Assembly (NCBI GenBank): GCA_027023805.1
Contig: JALVUF010000064.1
Coordinates: 1-64,000 of the forward strand
DNA: 64,000 nt
Reading direction: 5' to 3'
Origin: Helicobacteraceae bacterium
GTDB lineage: Bacteria > Campylobacterota > Campylobacteria > Campylobacterales > Sulfurimonadaceae
A program made the translations under genes and the position numbers. How positions within the stretch are numbered: position 1 is the first letter of the stretch; every line of letters begins with the position of its first letter. The notes beneath the pieces are model-generated. The model was not told the origin of the DNA. It ran no database searches and worked only from the letters and a program-made list of their open reading frames with translations. This document shows, in pieces, positions 57,138 to 64,000 of the stretch.

Positions 57138-57508
57138 TGCAGGGCTCCTTTTCTCCAAGCGTATATAAAACCGATTGCTAATAAAACTATAAAACCTATC
57201 ATCTCCGTAAAGCCAAACCAACCAAGATATTTAAAATCAACCGCCCAAGGAAACATAAAAACTATCTCCACGTCAAAAAGTATAAAAAGCAAGGCAAATA
57301 GATAAAATTGCGGTGACAACCTGTTTGGCTGTTTTGTAACTTCAGGCCCACATTCATAGATAGAGAGCTTTATCTTTTCCGTATCTTTAGATGCTAAAAA
57401 ATGACTTACAAAATGTGCCATTTTTGTAGTTAAAGTAAAAGCACCGAAAGTTAATGCAAATAATAAAAATGCACCTAGATATGCGTGCGCATGATATATA
57501 TGCTCCAT
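57119..57508 (-). CDS. nuoA: NuoA, complex I membrane subunit
   Basis: A 129-residue three-helix subunit: [24 protein letters not shown] (signature), and [10 protein letters not shown]-like [23 protein letters not shown] 57508 is chosen over 57559 because GGGGA precedes it by 5 nt. It is the first gene of the operon. Confidence 0.95.
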   Translation of the reverse strand: MEHIYHAHAYLGAFLLFALTFGAFTLTTKMAHFVSHFLASKDTEKIKLSIYECGPEVTKQPNRLSPQFYLFALLFILFDVEIVFMFPWAVDFKYLGWFGFTEMIGFIVLLAIGFIYAWRKGALQWHSIK

Positions 57509-57738
57509 GTAATCCCCACTTATGTTATTGTTTACTCTAATCACGATAATACCAAGCAAAGCATAAAGACCCGCTTATATAATTTTGCCGCAAGCCAAAT
57601 ATTATCGAAAGAATAATTTGCATTACTATAACAAAATAAATATTAAATAAATAAGTAATCTTATAGTTCAATCTAAGCTATGTTACAAATTGTAATAGAT
57701 ATATATTTTAGATTACAAAAGTGTGTCAACATGTAACA
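57509..57738 (-). promoter_or_regulatory. Intergenic region upstream of the nuo operon
   Basis: About 230 bp without a supported gene. On the minus strand TTGACA (rc of 57724-57729) is followed 17-18 bp later by TATATA, a weak promoter, and ATTATATAAG near 57580 is another candidate -10. A 13-bp dyad TTACAAATTGTAA (57683-57695) and inverted TGTTACA/TGTAACA at 57681-57687 and 57732-57738 look like operator DNA. Which of these acts cannot be told by eye. Confidence 0.4.
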
Positions 57739-59472
57739 CTATTTTATAAATCCCATCAATCTTTCATTATCAAAGTTGCCGGATTGCTCTTTTTGAATCT
57801 GTGCCTTAAATTCATCTAGTGTAAAAACCGGACTCTCCTTAACGGCTACACTATAAGCGGTATTTTTGATAATTAAGCTTATCTGCCCTCCGGTTAATGG
57901 ATATTTAACAAGTTCATCAATGCTAAACGTATCTTCAAAATCTGCATTTTTAGGCAACATCATCCGCCACAGTTGGCGTCTTTGTTTCTCATCCGGCTTT
58001 TTAAATTCTATTTTGTAGTTAAAACGCCTTGAAAAGGCGGTGTCAATATTTTCAAGAAGATTTGTCGTAGCAATCAAGATACCTTTAAAGTTTTCTATCT
58101 GTTCTAAAAATATATTTTGCATCTGGTTATGCATCTGCTCAACTCCGCTACCCGCCCCGCTTGTTCTGGCACTCAAAAACTGATCTGCTTCATTTAATAA
58201 AAGTATCGGTTCAGTTTTTGATTTGGCAACTAAATCATAATATGTATCAAAAATCTTACGTACATTTTTCTCACTCTCACCGACATACATGGAGAGTATT
58301 TTAGAACAGTCAAAGCTCAGCACCTGTCGTTTTAAAGTTTTTCCAAGCGAGTAAGATGTAAGCGTTTTGCCCGTACCTGGGGGTCCGTAAAAGATTATAC
58401 GAGCATCAATACCGCTTTTTTTATCTTTGATGCCCCATGCAACAAGCCTGGCTACAACATCTTTATCCACCTGTTTAATCAGAGCCTGAAGTGTTGCTTT
58501 TGTTTTGTCATGTAACACCACGTCATCTAGTGTCGTTTCAGGATCTACAAGTTCAAAAATCTCCTGCTCTTTAATAAGCGTATCTAGTTTTAATTTGATA
58601 GCTTTTTTCTTTTTTTGAGGATGGATAATCGACTGCAATACCTCTTCAGAGATAAAAAACGACCTTGCAATTCCCCCAAACGGATTGAGCATCTCTTCAT
58701 AATCCATAATACCGCTGCCAATAAGCCTGGAGCCCTCTTCAAGCAATGATCTGTTTTTTATGCGCTCATATTCATCGGTTGATATCAAATCAATCAAAGT
58801 GTTCATATCCCTTAGCGAAGCTTCTGATGAGCCGTACTCTTCACGTAAGAGAGCTAAAAACAGTATCTCTTCTTTTGTATCAAGCTTCTTTTGCTTAAAA
58901 AATTTATTTAGCGCTATATCATCTTTCGTTTGAGCAATTCTATCAGATATTCTTGCTTCTAAAAGTTTTAATTTACTGCTAATCCTATCGATACCCAATG
59001 AATTTTCATGAACATTATGTCTTATAGTACTCATCTTCTGATAAAGCTCAATGCGATAAAATTGATCTTGCAAATACTCTAAATGATCTGTATAAGGTTT
59101 GATGGCCGGCAGCTCAACATCCAAACTGCCCTCTTCTAAAACTTTCAAAAATGATGATGTAAGAGCCACTACGCTATTTAGCAGTTCAAGCATTGTGGCA
59201 TCTGCAATCTTAATTGGTGTAAATGTTTTTTGATGCAGCCATCCTAGCTCCAATAACTCTTTTACCTCTTGCAGATGATACAGATATTCATATTCCTGCT
59301 CGCCATAAATATCTTGCATAATCTCTAAAACAATAATTTCCTCACTGCCTTGTATATATCTTTTGCTCATATATTGGAGAATTTTTGCTTCATCTGTACT
59401 GCATTTTAACTGCGGATACAAAACAGTTGTCTGTACATCTTTTGTTTCAATAAAATCGATTACATTTTTCAA
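57739..59472 (-). CDS. AAA+ ATPase of unknown function
   Basis: A 577-residue protein. Residues 1-300 are helical with no family I recognise; the AAA+ module follows with Walker A FYGPPGTGKT (361-370), Walker B LLLNEAD (424-430, Asn in place of the usual first Asp), and an arginine-finger region in FSRRFNYKIEFKKPDE. The C-terminal lid helix ends GGQISLIIKN. Such classical AAA domains remodel proteins. It overlaps the AMP-ligase gene by 4 bp, so the two are expressed together. Confidence 0.8.
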   Translation of the reverse strand: MKNVIDFIETKDVQTTVLYPQLKCSTDEAKILQYMSKRYIQGSEEIIVLEIMQDIYGEQEYEYLYHLQEVKELLELGWLHQKTFTPIKIADATMLELLNSVVALTSSFLKVLEEGSLDVELPAIKPYTDHLEYLQDQFYRIELYQKMSTIRHNVHENSLGIDRISSKLKLLEARISDRIAQTKDDIALNKFFKQKKLDTKEEILFLALLREEYGSSEASLRDMNTLIDLISTDEYERIKNRSLLEEGSRLIGSGIMDYEEMLNPFGGIARSFFISEEVLQSIIHPQKKKKAIKLKLDTLIKEQEIFELVDPETTLDDVVLHDKTKATLQALIKQVDKDVVARLVAWGIKDKKSGIDARIIFYGPPGTGKTLTSYSLGKTLKRQVLSFDCSKILSMYVGESEKNVRKIFDTYYDLVAKSKTEPILLLNEADQFLSARTSGAGSGVEQMHNQMQNIFLEQIENFKGILIATTNLLENIDTAFSRRFNYKIEFKKPDEKQRRQLWRMMLPKNADFEDTFSIDELVKYPLTGGQISLIIKNTAYSVAVKESPVFTLDEFKAQIQKEQSGNFDNERLMGFIK

Positions 59473-61043
59473 ATTTGTTCTTCTTTCTTAATCTGTTCTT
59501 TTAGTACCCGTTTTAACACTTTTCCCGTTGCTGTTTTAGGAAGATCATCTACAAAATACACTGCTTTTGGTATCTTAAAATTAGCCAATTTGTCTTTTAG
59601 ATCATTCTTGACTCTCAACTGGGTTATTGATTTTCTATCAACATTATCTTCAAGTTCAACAAATGCGACAGGTACTTCACCGTTTTTTGTATCTTTTTTG
59701 GCTACTACGGCAGATGTTTTTATATACGGTAGATGAGTGAGTGCCTCTTCTATCTGACGAGGGTAGATATTTATACCTTTTGAGATTATCAAGTCTTTAA
59801 TACGATCAACTATATAAATAAAACCGTCTTCATCCATTTTGCCCATATCTCCGGTTTTGAGCCAACCGTTACAAATTGTCTCTTTAGTTTTCTCTTCATT
59901 ATTTAAATATCCCATCATAACACAATCACCATGCACTATAATCTCACCGGTTTCCCCGCGCGGCACTTCAACCATATCTTCATTGACTATTTTCACCTCA
60001 TATCCGGGTAAAGGCTTGCCTATGGAATATGGACGCTGATGCTCCAATGTATTTACGCTGACACCCGGTGAGCATTCGCTAAGACCGTACCCCTCCAGCA
60101 TCTTAGCACGTTTAAAAACTCGTGTATATTTATTTAATGTATCTTCGCTTAGTGCGGATGCGCCTGATATAAACAAACGAATAGAATTAAACCAAAGAAA
60201 ATACCACGGTAACTTAGCACGAATAAGAGCATTATATACATCCGGAACGCCTAAAAATACCGTTACTCTCTTTAAAAGAGTCTGTTTTAAAATATTGCTA
60301 AAAGGATGCAGTTTTTTAATAATAAGTATAGAAGAGTTGGTAAAAATCGGCAACATCGTCATGATAGTAAAAGTAAAAGCATGAAACATAGGCAGATACA
60401 CTATAAATCTATCTTTGGTAGTTACTTTAAAAAGCATGCTTCCGCTAATCATATTTGAAAAAATATTTCTATAACTAAGCATGGCGCCCTTTGGATTACC
60501 GGTAGTGCCTGATGTGTAAAAGATAACCGCTAACTCGTCTAAATCTTTATTTGCAGGCAAAACTGATGATTGACCCAATCCGTCTTGCATGTCGCTAAAG
60601 AGTATATTATGCTCATCTAGCATGGGAGCATCGTCAATCCATATAATTTTATCAAGCCCGGTTATCTCGCGTAATCCGTTTATCTCTTTTTTAAACTTAT
60701 CAGACGTTATCAAGAGCTTGGCACTACAATCGTTTAGGATATATCTATACTCATCTTGTTTTAGCATGTTATTCAGCGGTACCGCAACAGCACCTAGTTT
60801 ACAAATCGCAAAGACACTTACTATAAATTCATAACAGTTTGGAGCAATAATGGGAATCATATCCCCATCTTTAGTGCCCAAAGCATCCAAAAAATATGCA
60901 AACGCATCAACTTTTGCCAATAACTCTTTGTTTGATATATGTAAGTCATCTATTAATATAACTTTTTTATGAGGATTTGTACCGGCATTATGCACTAACA
61001 TTTCATAAAAATTTTTATATGGATATTTTAATGTTTCTACCAC
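59469..61043 (-). CDS. AMP-forming acyl-CoA synthetase / fatty-acid ligase
   Basis: A 524-residue ANL-superfamily enzyme that activates a carboxylate as acyl-AMP and usually transfers it to CoA. Motifs are YTSGTTGNPKGAMLSY (A3), GYGLSECSP (A5), GWLKTGDMG (A7), IVDRIKDLIISKGINIYP (A8) and PKTATGKVLKR with the catalytic Lys (A10). The sequence reads like long-chain FadD relatives. Coupling to an AAA+ ATPase is unusual and its substrate is unknown. Confidence 0.85.
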   Translation of the reverse strand: MVETLKYPYKNFYEMLVHNAGTNPHKKVILIDDLHISNKELLAKVDAFAYFLDALGTKDGDMIPIIAPNCYEFIVSVFAICKLGAVAVPLNNMLKQDEYRYILNDCSAKLLITSDKFKKEINGLREITGLDKIIWIDDAPMLDEHNILFSDMQDGLGQSSVLPANKDLDELAVIFYTSGTTGNPKGAMLSYRNIFSNMISGSMLFKVTTKDRFIVYLPMFHAFTFTIMTMLPIFTNSSILIIKKLHPFSNILKQTLLKRVTVFLGVPDVYNALIRAKLPWYFLWFNSIRLFISGASALSEDTLNKYTRVFKRAKMLEGYGLSECSPGVSVNTLEHQRPYSIGKPLPGYEVKIVNEDMVEVPRGETGEIIVHGDCVMMGYLNNEEKTKETICNGWLKTGDMGKMDEDGFIYIVDRIKDLIISKGINIYPRQIEEALTHLPYIKTSAVVAKKDTKNGEVPVAFVELEDNVDRKSITQLRVKNDLKDKLANFKIPKAVYFVDDLPKTATGKVLKRVLKEQIKKEEQI

Positions 61044-61125
61044 TTTTTTCCTTTTTTAAGCAATATCTTAACATTATTGTAGCTTATCATACAAAAAAAA
61101 CACTTAAGAACGCCTCTATAAATTA

Positions 61126-61971
61126 TCAGCCTTCTATTAAAGAGTACAGCAGTTTAATCTCTTGCGGCCATAAACTCTCATCTATAGTTTCTAAGATAAG
61201 AGGAATATCATCCATTCTCTCGTCATTCATGATAAATCTAAATGCATCAAGTCCAATCTTGCCCTTGCCTATGCTATCGTGCCTATCTACATGTGAACCA
61301 AGATCCGGTTTTGAATCATTTAGATGCATACCTCTTAGATACTTAAACCCTATTATACTTTCAAATTGTGCCATTGAGATATCATAAGCCTCGCGTGTTC
61401 TTATGTCATAGCCCGCTGTAAACATATGACATGTATCAATACAGATACCGACTCTGCTTTTATCTTCAACCAGTTCGATAATACGTGCTAAATGTTCAAA
61501 CTTCCAACCAAGATTACTTCCCTGACCTGCCGTATTTTCAAGTACCAAAGTAACACCTTTTGTTTTATCTAACGTTTTGTTCATTCCATCTGCTATGCGT
61601 CTTAGACACTCCTCTTCGCTTATCTGTTTCAGATGGCTTCCCGGATGAAAATTTAGTCTGTCAAGACCCAAAATCTCACATCTTTGCACCTCATCTAAAA
61701 AAGCATTTATCGATTTATCACGTTTTTCATGATCGGGATGACCTAAATTTATCAGATATGAATCATGCGGTAAAACATGGCGGGGCAATATTCCGCTTTT
61801 ATCTAAAAGCTCTTTAAACTTGTCGATATCTTTGCTTTGCAGGGGCTTTGCTTCCCATCTTCGCTGATTTTTTGTAAACATAGCAAAAGCTTTTGCGCCT
61901 ATGGACTGCGCATTGATTATGGCATTATATACTCCACCGCTTGTTGATGTGTGTGCTCCTACATATTTCAT
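61126..61971 (-). CDS. nfo: Endonuclease IV (AP endonuclease)
   Basis: A 281-residue TIM-barrel DNA repair enzyme that cleaves 5' to abasic sites. [53 protein letters not shown] and [20 protein letters not shown] show the three-zinc site residues. Length is standard. Confidence 0.96.
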   Translation of the reverse strand: MKYVGAHTSTSGGVYNAIINAQSIGAKAFAMFTKNQRRWEAKPLQSKDIDKFKELLDKSGILPRHVLPHDSYLINLGHPDHEKRDKSINAFLDEVQRCEILGLDRLNFHPGSHLKQISEEECLRRIADGMNKTLDKTKGVTLVLENTAGQGSNLGWKFEHLARIIELVEDKSRVGICIDTCHMFTAGYDIRTREAYDISMAQFESIIGFKYLRGMHLNDSKPDLGSHVDRHDSIGKGKIGLDAFRFIMNDERMDDIPLILETIDESLWPQEIKLLYSLIEG

Positions 61972-62006
61972 CTGTCCCCTTTATATCAAGAAAAGTTTTG
62001 TTGAGA

Positions 62007-62012
62007 TATAAT
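62007..62012 (+). promoter_or_regulatory. -10 box of the PAS/chemoreceptor operon
   Basis: TATAAT between divergent nfo and the PAS gene; the ATG at 62039 follows a clear ACGGAG ribosome-binding site. Confidence 0.6.
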
Positions 62013-62038
62013 CTTAGCAAAACTTTACGGAGAAACCA

Positions 62039-62542
62039 ATGCCAAAACAAACAGTAACAAATAATGAAGTTTTTTTTAAACAAGATGAGATGATTATTTC
62101 TAAAACGGACACAAAAGGTAAAATTACCTATTGTAATACTGCTTTTATCAATATCAGCGGTTACAGCGAAGCCGAACTCTTAGGCAGACCTCACAATATA
62201 GTCAGGCATCCCGACATGCCGCGCTGCATATACAAACTGCTTTGGGATACCATCAAGAACAAACAGGAGATTAATGCCTATGTGAAAAATCTCTGCAAGG
62301 ACGGCTCATTTTACTGGGTGCTGGCAAATATCACGCCTTCATTTGACGATCATGATAAAATCATCGGATATTTTTCAGCAAGAAGAAAACCAAAAAAAGA
62401 GGCGGTCTTGTTTATACAAGATATTTATAAACGACTCTTAGATATAGAAAAACATCAAAACATGGACGAATCATACAAATTTTTACAAAATTTTATAGAA
62501 AAAAAAGGAACTACTTATGAGCAATTCATCCTCTCTATCTAA
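62039..62542 (+). CDS. cetB: PAS-domain energy-taxis sensor (CetB/Aer-like)
   Basis: A 167-residue soluble protein made of one Aer-type PAS domain: [39 protein letters not shown], and [16 protein letters not shown]. These are the FAD-binding PAS features of Aer and of Campylobacter CetB. It has no membrane segment or signalling domain of its own. Its end overlaps the chemoreceptor gene by 26 bp, which supports a bipartite CetA/CetB-like receptor. Confidence 0.82.
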   Translation: MPKQTVTNNEVFFKQDEMIISKTDTKGKITYCNTAFINISGYSEAELLGRPHNIVRHPDMPRCIYKLLWDTIKNKQEINAYVKNLCKDGSFYWVLANITPSFDDHDKIIGYFSARRKPKKEAVLFIQDIYKRLLDIEKHQNMDESYKFLQNFIEKKGTTYEQFILSI

Positions 62543-63932
62543 AATACAATATACCAATATAGCAATTTTAATTACTGTTTTTGCCTCTACCGGCGTAGTG
62601 TCGTACCTTTACGGCTTTCATCTGTTAACCGCCGGGTTAAACATCTTAAATATAATATTTGCAATTATGATTTATATGTATCTTCGTAAGATCAACATCT
62701 CCCTTGATGCTTCAAAAAATGTTCTTGAAGAAGCGGTAAAAGGAAATTTTGAAGTCAGAAAAACAAATATAGCCGAACCTGGTCTATTGGGACAGCTCTC
62801 TAGAGATGTGAACGATTTTTTAGATGAACTTGAAGTTTTTATGCGTGAAACCGATACGGCGATAGATTATGCTTCAAAAAGTAAATTTTTCAGACGGATA
62901 AACACACAAGGGCTAAACAGCGCTTTTACAAAAACTGCAATTAAAATCAATCAAGCAATAGATGCCATGGAACATGAATACAATATACAAACAGAGAAAA
63001 ATTTTGCAGGTGAACTCGGTAAAACGGGAAAACCGCTTGCAGTGAGTTTTTCTATGGTACAAGAACAGTTGTCCGATGGTGTTGGCAGACTAAACCAAAC
63101 AGCCAAAAATGCCGATAAAACGGCAGAACAATCCAGCCAAAGCATTGATGAGGCAAATGAAGTTATCGCAAAACTATCCACGCTGACACAACATATTGAT
63201 AACAACAATCAATCCGTTCAGTCTCTTCAAAACAGAGCAGATGAAATAGGCGAAATTGTAAATCTGATCAAAGATATAGCAGAACAGACAAATCTGTTAT
63301 CTTTAAATGCGGCTATAGAAGCAGCGCGCGCGGGTGAACATGGACGCGGGTTTGCCGTTGTTGCCGATGAAGTTAGAAAGCTAGCCGAGAGAACGCAAAA
63401 AGCTACCGGCGAGATAAACATCTCTATCCAAACCTTACAGCAAGAAACAGGCACCATAGCAGACTCGGCAGAGACTATGAGCAAAGTCTCAAATGAATCC
63501 ACTAAAATGATTGAAAGCTTTAAAAAGATTTTAGACGGCTTTAATGTCAGCGCAAATGAGATGAAAACAGACGCACAGCAACTAGAATCAATGCTTATGA
63601 TTACGCTTGTAAAAATTGACCATATACTTTTCAAGTCCGATATTTTTAGTCGGGTTATGGCTCACAAAGGCGAAGAGGGTATAAGTTCACACACGATGTG
63701 CAGGCTTGGAAAATGGTATCTTGGCGAGGCTAAAGAAAAATTCGGTAATCTTCCGGCATATTTTAAAATAGATAAATTCCACGAAGATGTACACAAGAAT
63801 GCTATTTTAGCTGCGCGGTTATCAAAAGAGGGGTATAGTGAAAAAACCAGAGATAAAATATTAACAAGCTTCAAAGAGATGGAAGATGCCAGTGTTACTT
63901 TATTTGAATTGCTCGATCAGCTAAGGACTTAA
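62517..63932 (+). CDS. Methyl-accepting chemotaxis protein with C-terminal CZB domain
   Basis: A 471-residue chemoreceptor. Two close membrane helices lie at about residues 10-60 with almost no periplasmic loop, then a HAMP-like/coiled region, the signalling hairpin ([37 protein letters not shown]), and a C-terminal zinc-binding CZB domain with His in [10 protein letters not shown], Cys in TMCRLGKWY, and two His in [12 protein letters not shown] 62517 has AGGAA 6 nt before it. With the PAS partner it forms a two-protein energy-taxis unit; CZB domains respond to oxidants such as HOCl or to zinc in other bacteria. Confidence 0.88.
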   Translation: MSNSSSLSKIQYTNIAILITVFASTGVVSYLYGFHLLTAGLNILNIIFAIMIYMYLRKINISLDASKNVLEEAVKGNFEVRKTNIAEPGLLGQLSRDVNDFLDELEVFMRETDTAIDYASKSKFFRRINTQGLNSAFTKTAIKINQAIDAMEHEYNIQTEKNFAGELGKTGKPLAVSFSMVQEQLSDGVGRLNQTAKNADKTAEQSSQSIDEANEVIAKLSTLTQHIDNNNQSVQSLQNRADEIGEIVNLIKDIAEQTNLLSLNAAIEAARAGEHGRGFAVVADEVRKLAERTQKATGEINISIQTLQQETGTIADSAETMSKVSNESTKMIESFKKILDGFNVSANEMKTDAQQLESMLMITLVKIDHILFKSDIFSRVMAHKGEEGISSHTMCRLGKWYLGEAKEKFGNLPAYFKIDKFHEDVHKNAILAARLSKEGYSEKTRDKILTSFKEMEDASVTLFELLDQLRT

Positions 63933-63974
63933 CGGTGATATTTTTAAAAAGATATGATTTTTAAAATCTTTAAA

Positions 63975-64000
63975 TATAATTACATGAGAAATAACGCTAT
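63975..64000 (+). promoter_or_regulatory. -10 box and possible gene start at the window edge
   Basis: TATAAT (63975-63980) lies 3 nt before ATGAGAAATAACGCTAT, which runs off the window. The spacing is too short for the ATG to be transcribed fully, so the true start may be further on. Confidence 0.25.

Noticed and set aside
63984-64000. Start of a new gene at the window end
   Set aside because: Only 17 bases remain and the ATG is too close to the -10, so no product can be called.

Overview
The window is AT-rich bacterial chromosome with the gene content and order of the Campylobacterota (formerly Epsilonproteobacteria). A free-living Sulfurimonas/Sulfurovum-type member is the best guess. The main pointers are a complex I operon without NuoE/NuoF and with pflA directly after nuoN, the cluster rpsB-tsf-lolD-fliR-acidic protein-gmk-tatA-argS, an MqnP-type prenyltransferase of the futalosine menaquinone route, monomeric isocitrate dehydrogenase, and a CetA/CetB-like energy-taxis pair. 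I saw no prophage, insertion sequence, integron or CRISPR array. Nearly every base is coding, and no gene-free stretch exceeds about 270 bp.

Layout. 1-4.3 kb: the 3' part of an outer-membrane porin, then a ferrous-iron uptake locus (feoA, feoB, second feoA) behind a good Fur box, then a phosphatidylserine-synthase-like gene. 4.3-9 kb: a DEAD-box RNA helicase with a long, foldable 5' leader, and a minus-strand operon (ABC-F protein, DUF5718-like protein, SUI1/YciH, and a previously unmarked 51-codon membrane ORF). 9-16 kb: a PAS-PAS-GGDEF-EAL protein, GIY-YIG protein, tRNA-Ala, gpmA, groESL with a textbook sigma-70 promoter, tRNA-Met and an orphan biotin carboxylase. 16-24 kb: an HxlR regulator facing a nitroreductase, a YheT hydrolase, uvrB, a DedA protein, icd and a GNAT-like protein. 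24-32 kb: a minus-strand operon of translation, secretion and flagellar genes, from rpsB to the fluoride channel crcB. 32-37 kb: a cell-envelope operon (mqnP, two unknown genes, ftsW, murG, bcp) and miaA facing away. 37.7-57.5 kb: the complex I operon followed by pflA. 57.7-62 kb: an AAA+ ATPase coupled to an AMP-forming ligase, and nfo. 62-64 kb: a PAS sensor coupled to a chemoreceptor with a C-terminal zinc-binding (CZB) domain.

How the genes work together. The nuo operon encodes the proton-pumping arm of respiration. Its electron-input module is rebuilt: NuoE and NuoF are replaced by a 74-residue protein and a 678-residue fusion of a NuoF-type Fe-S domain with a GltD-like FAD/NAD(P) oxidoreductase, and there are two tandem NuoG subunits. 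Motility genes sit inside housekeeping operons (fliR, the acidic protein, pflA) and the energy-taxis pair closes the window, linking respiratory state to swimming. Two genes (uvrB, miaA) have their TATAAT box exactly 7 nt before the ATG and a third (second feoA) 6 nt before, which predicts leaderless transcripts. The helicase and rpsB have leaders of about 200 nt or more that look able to fold into regulatory structures.

The least explained parts are the complex I input module, the helicase leader, the AAA+/ligase pair and several palindromic or repeated intergenic sites. No search could be run, so family names rest on visible motifs and gene order.
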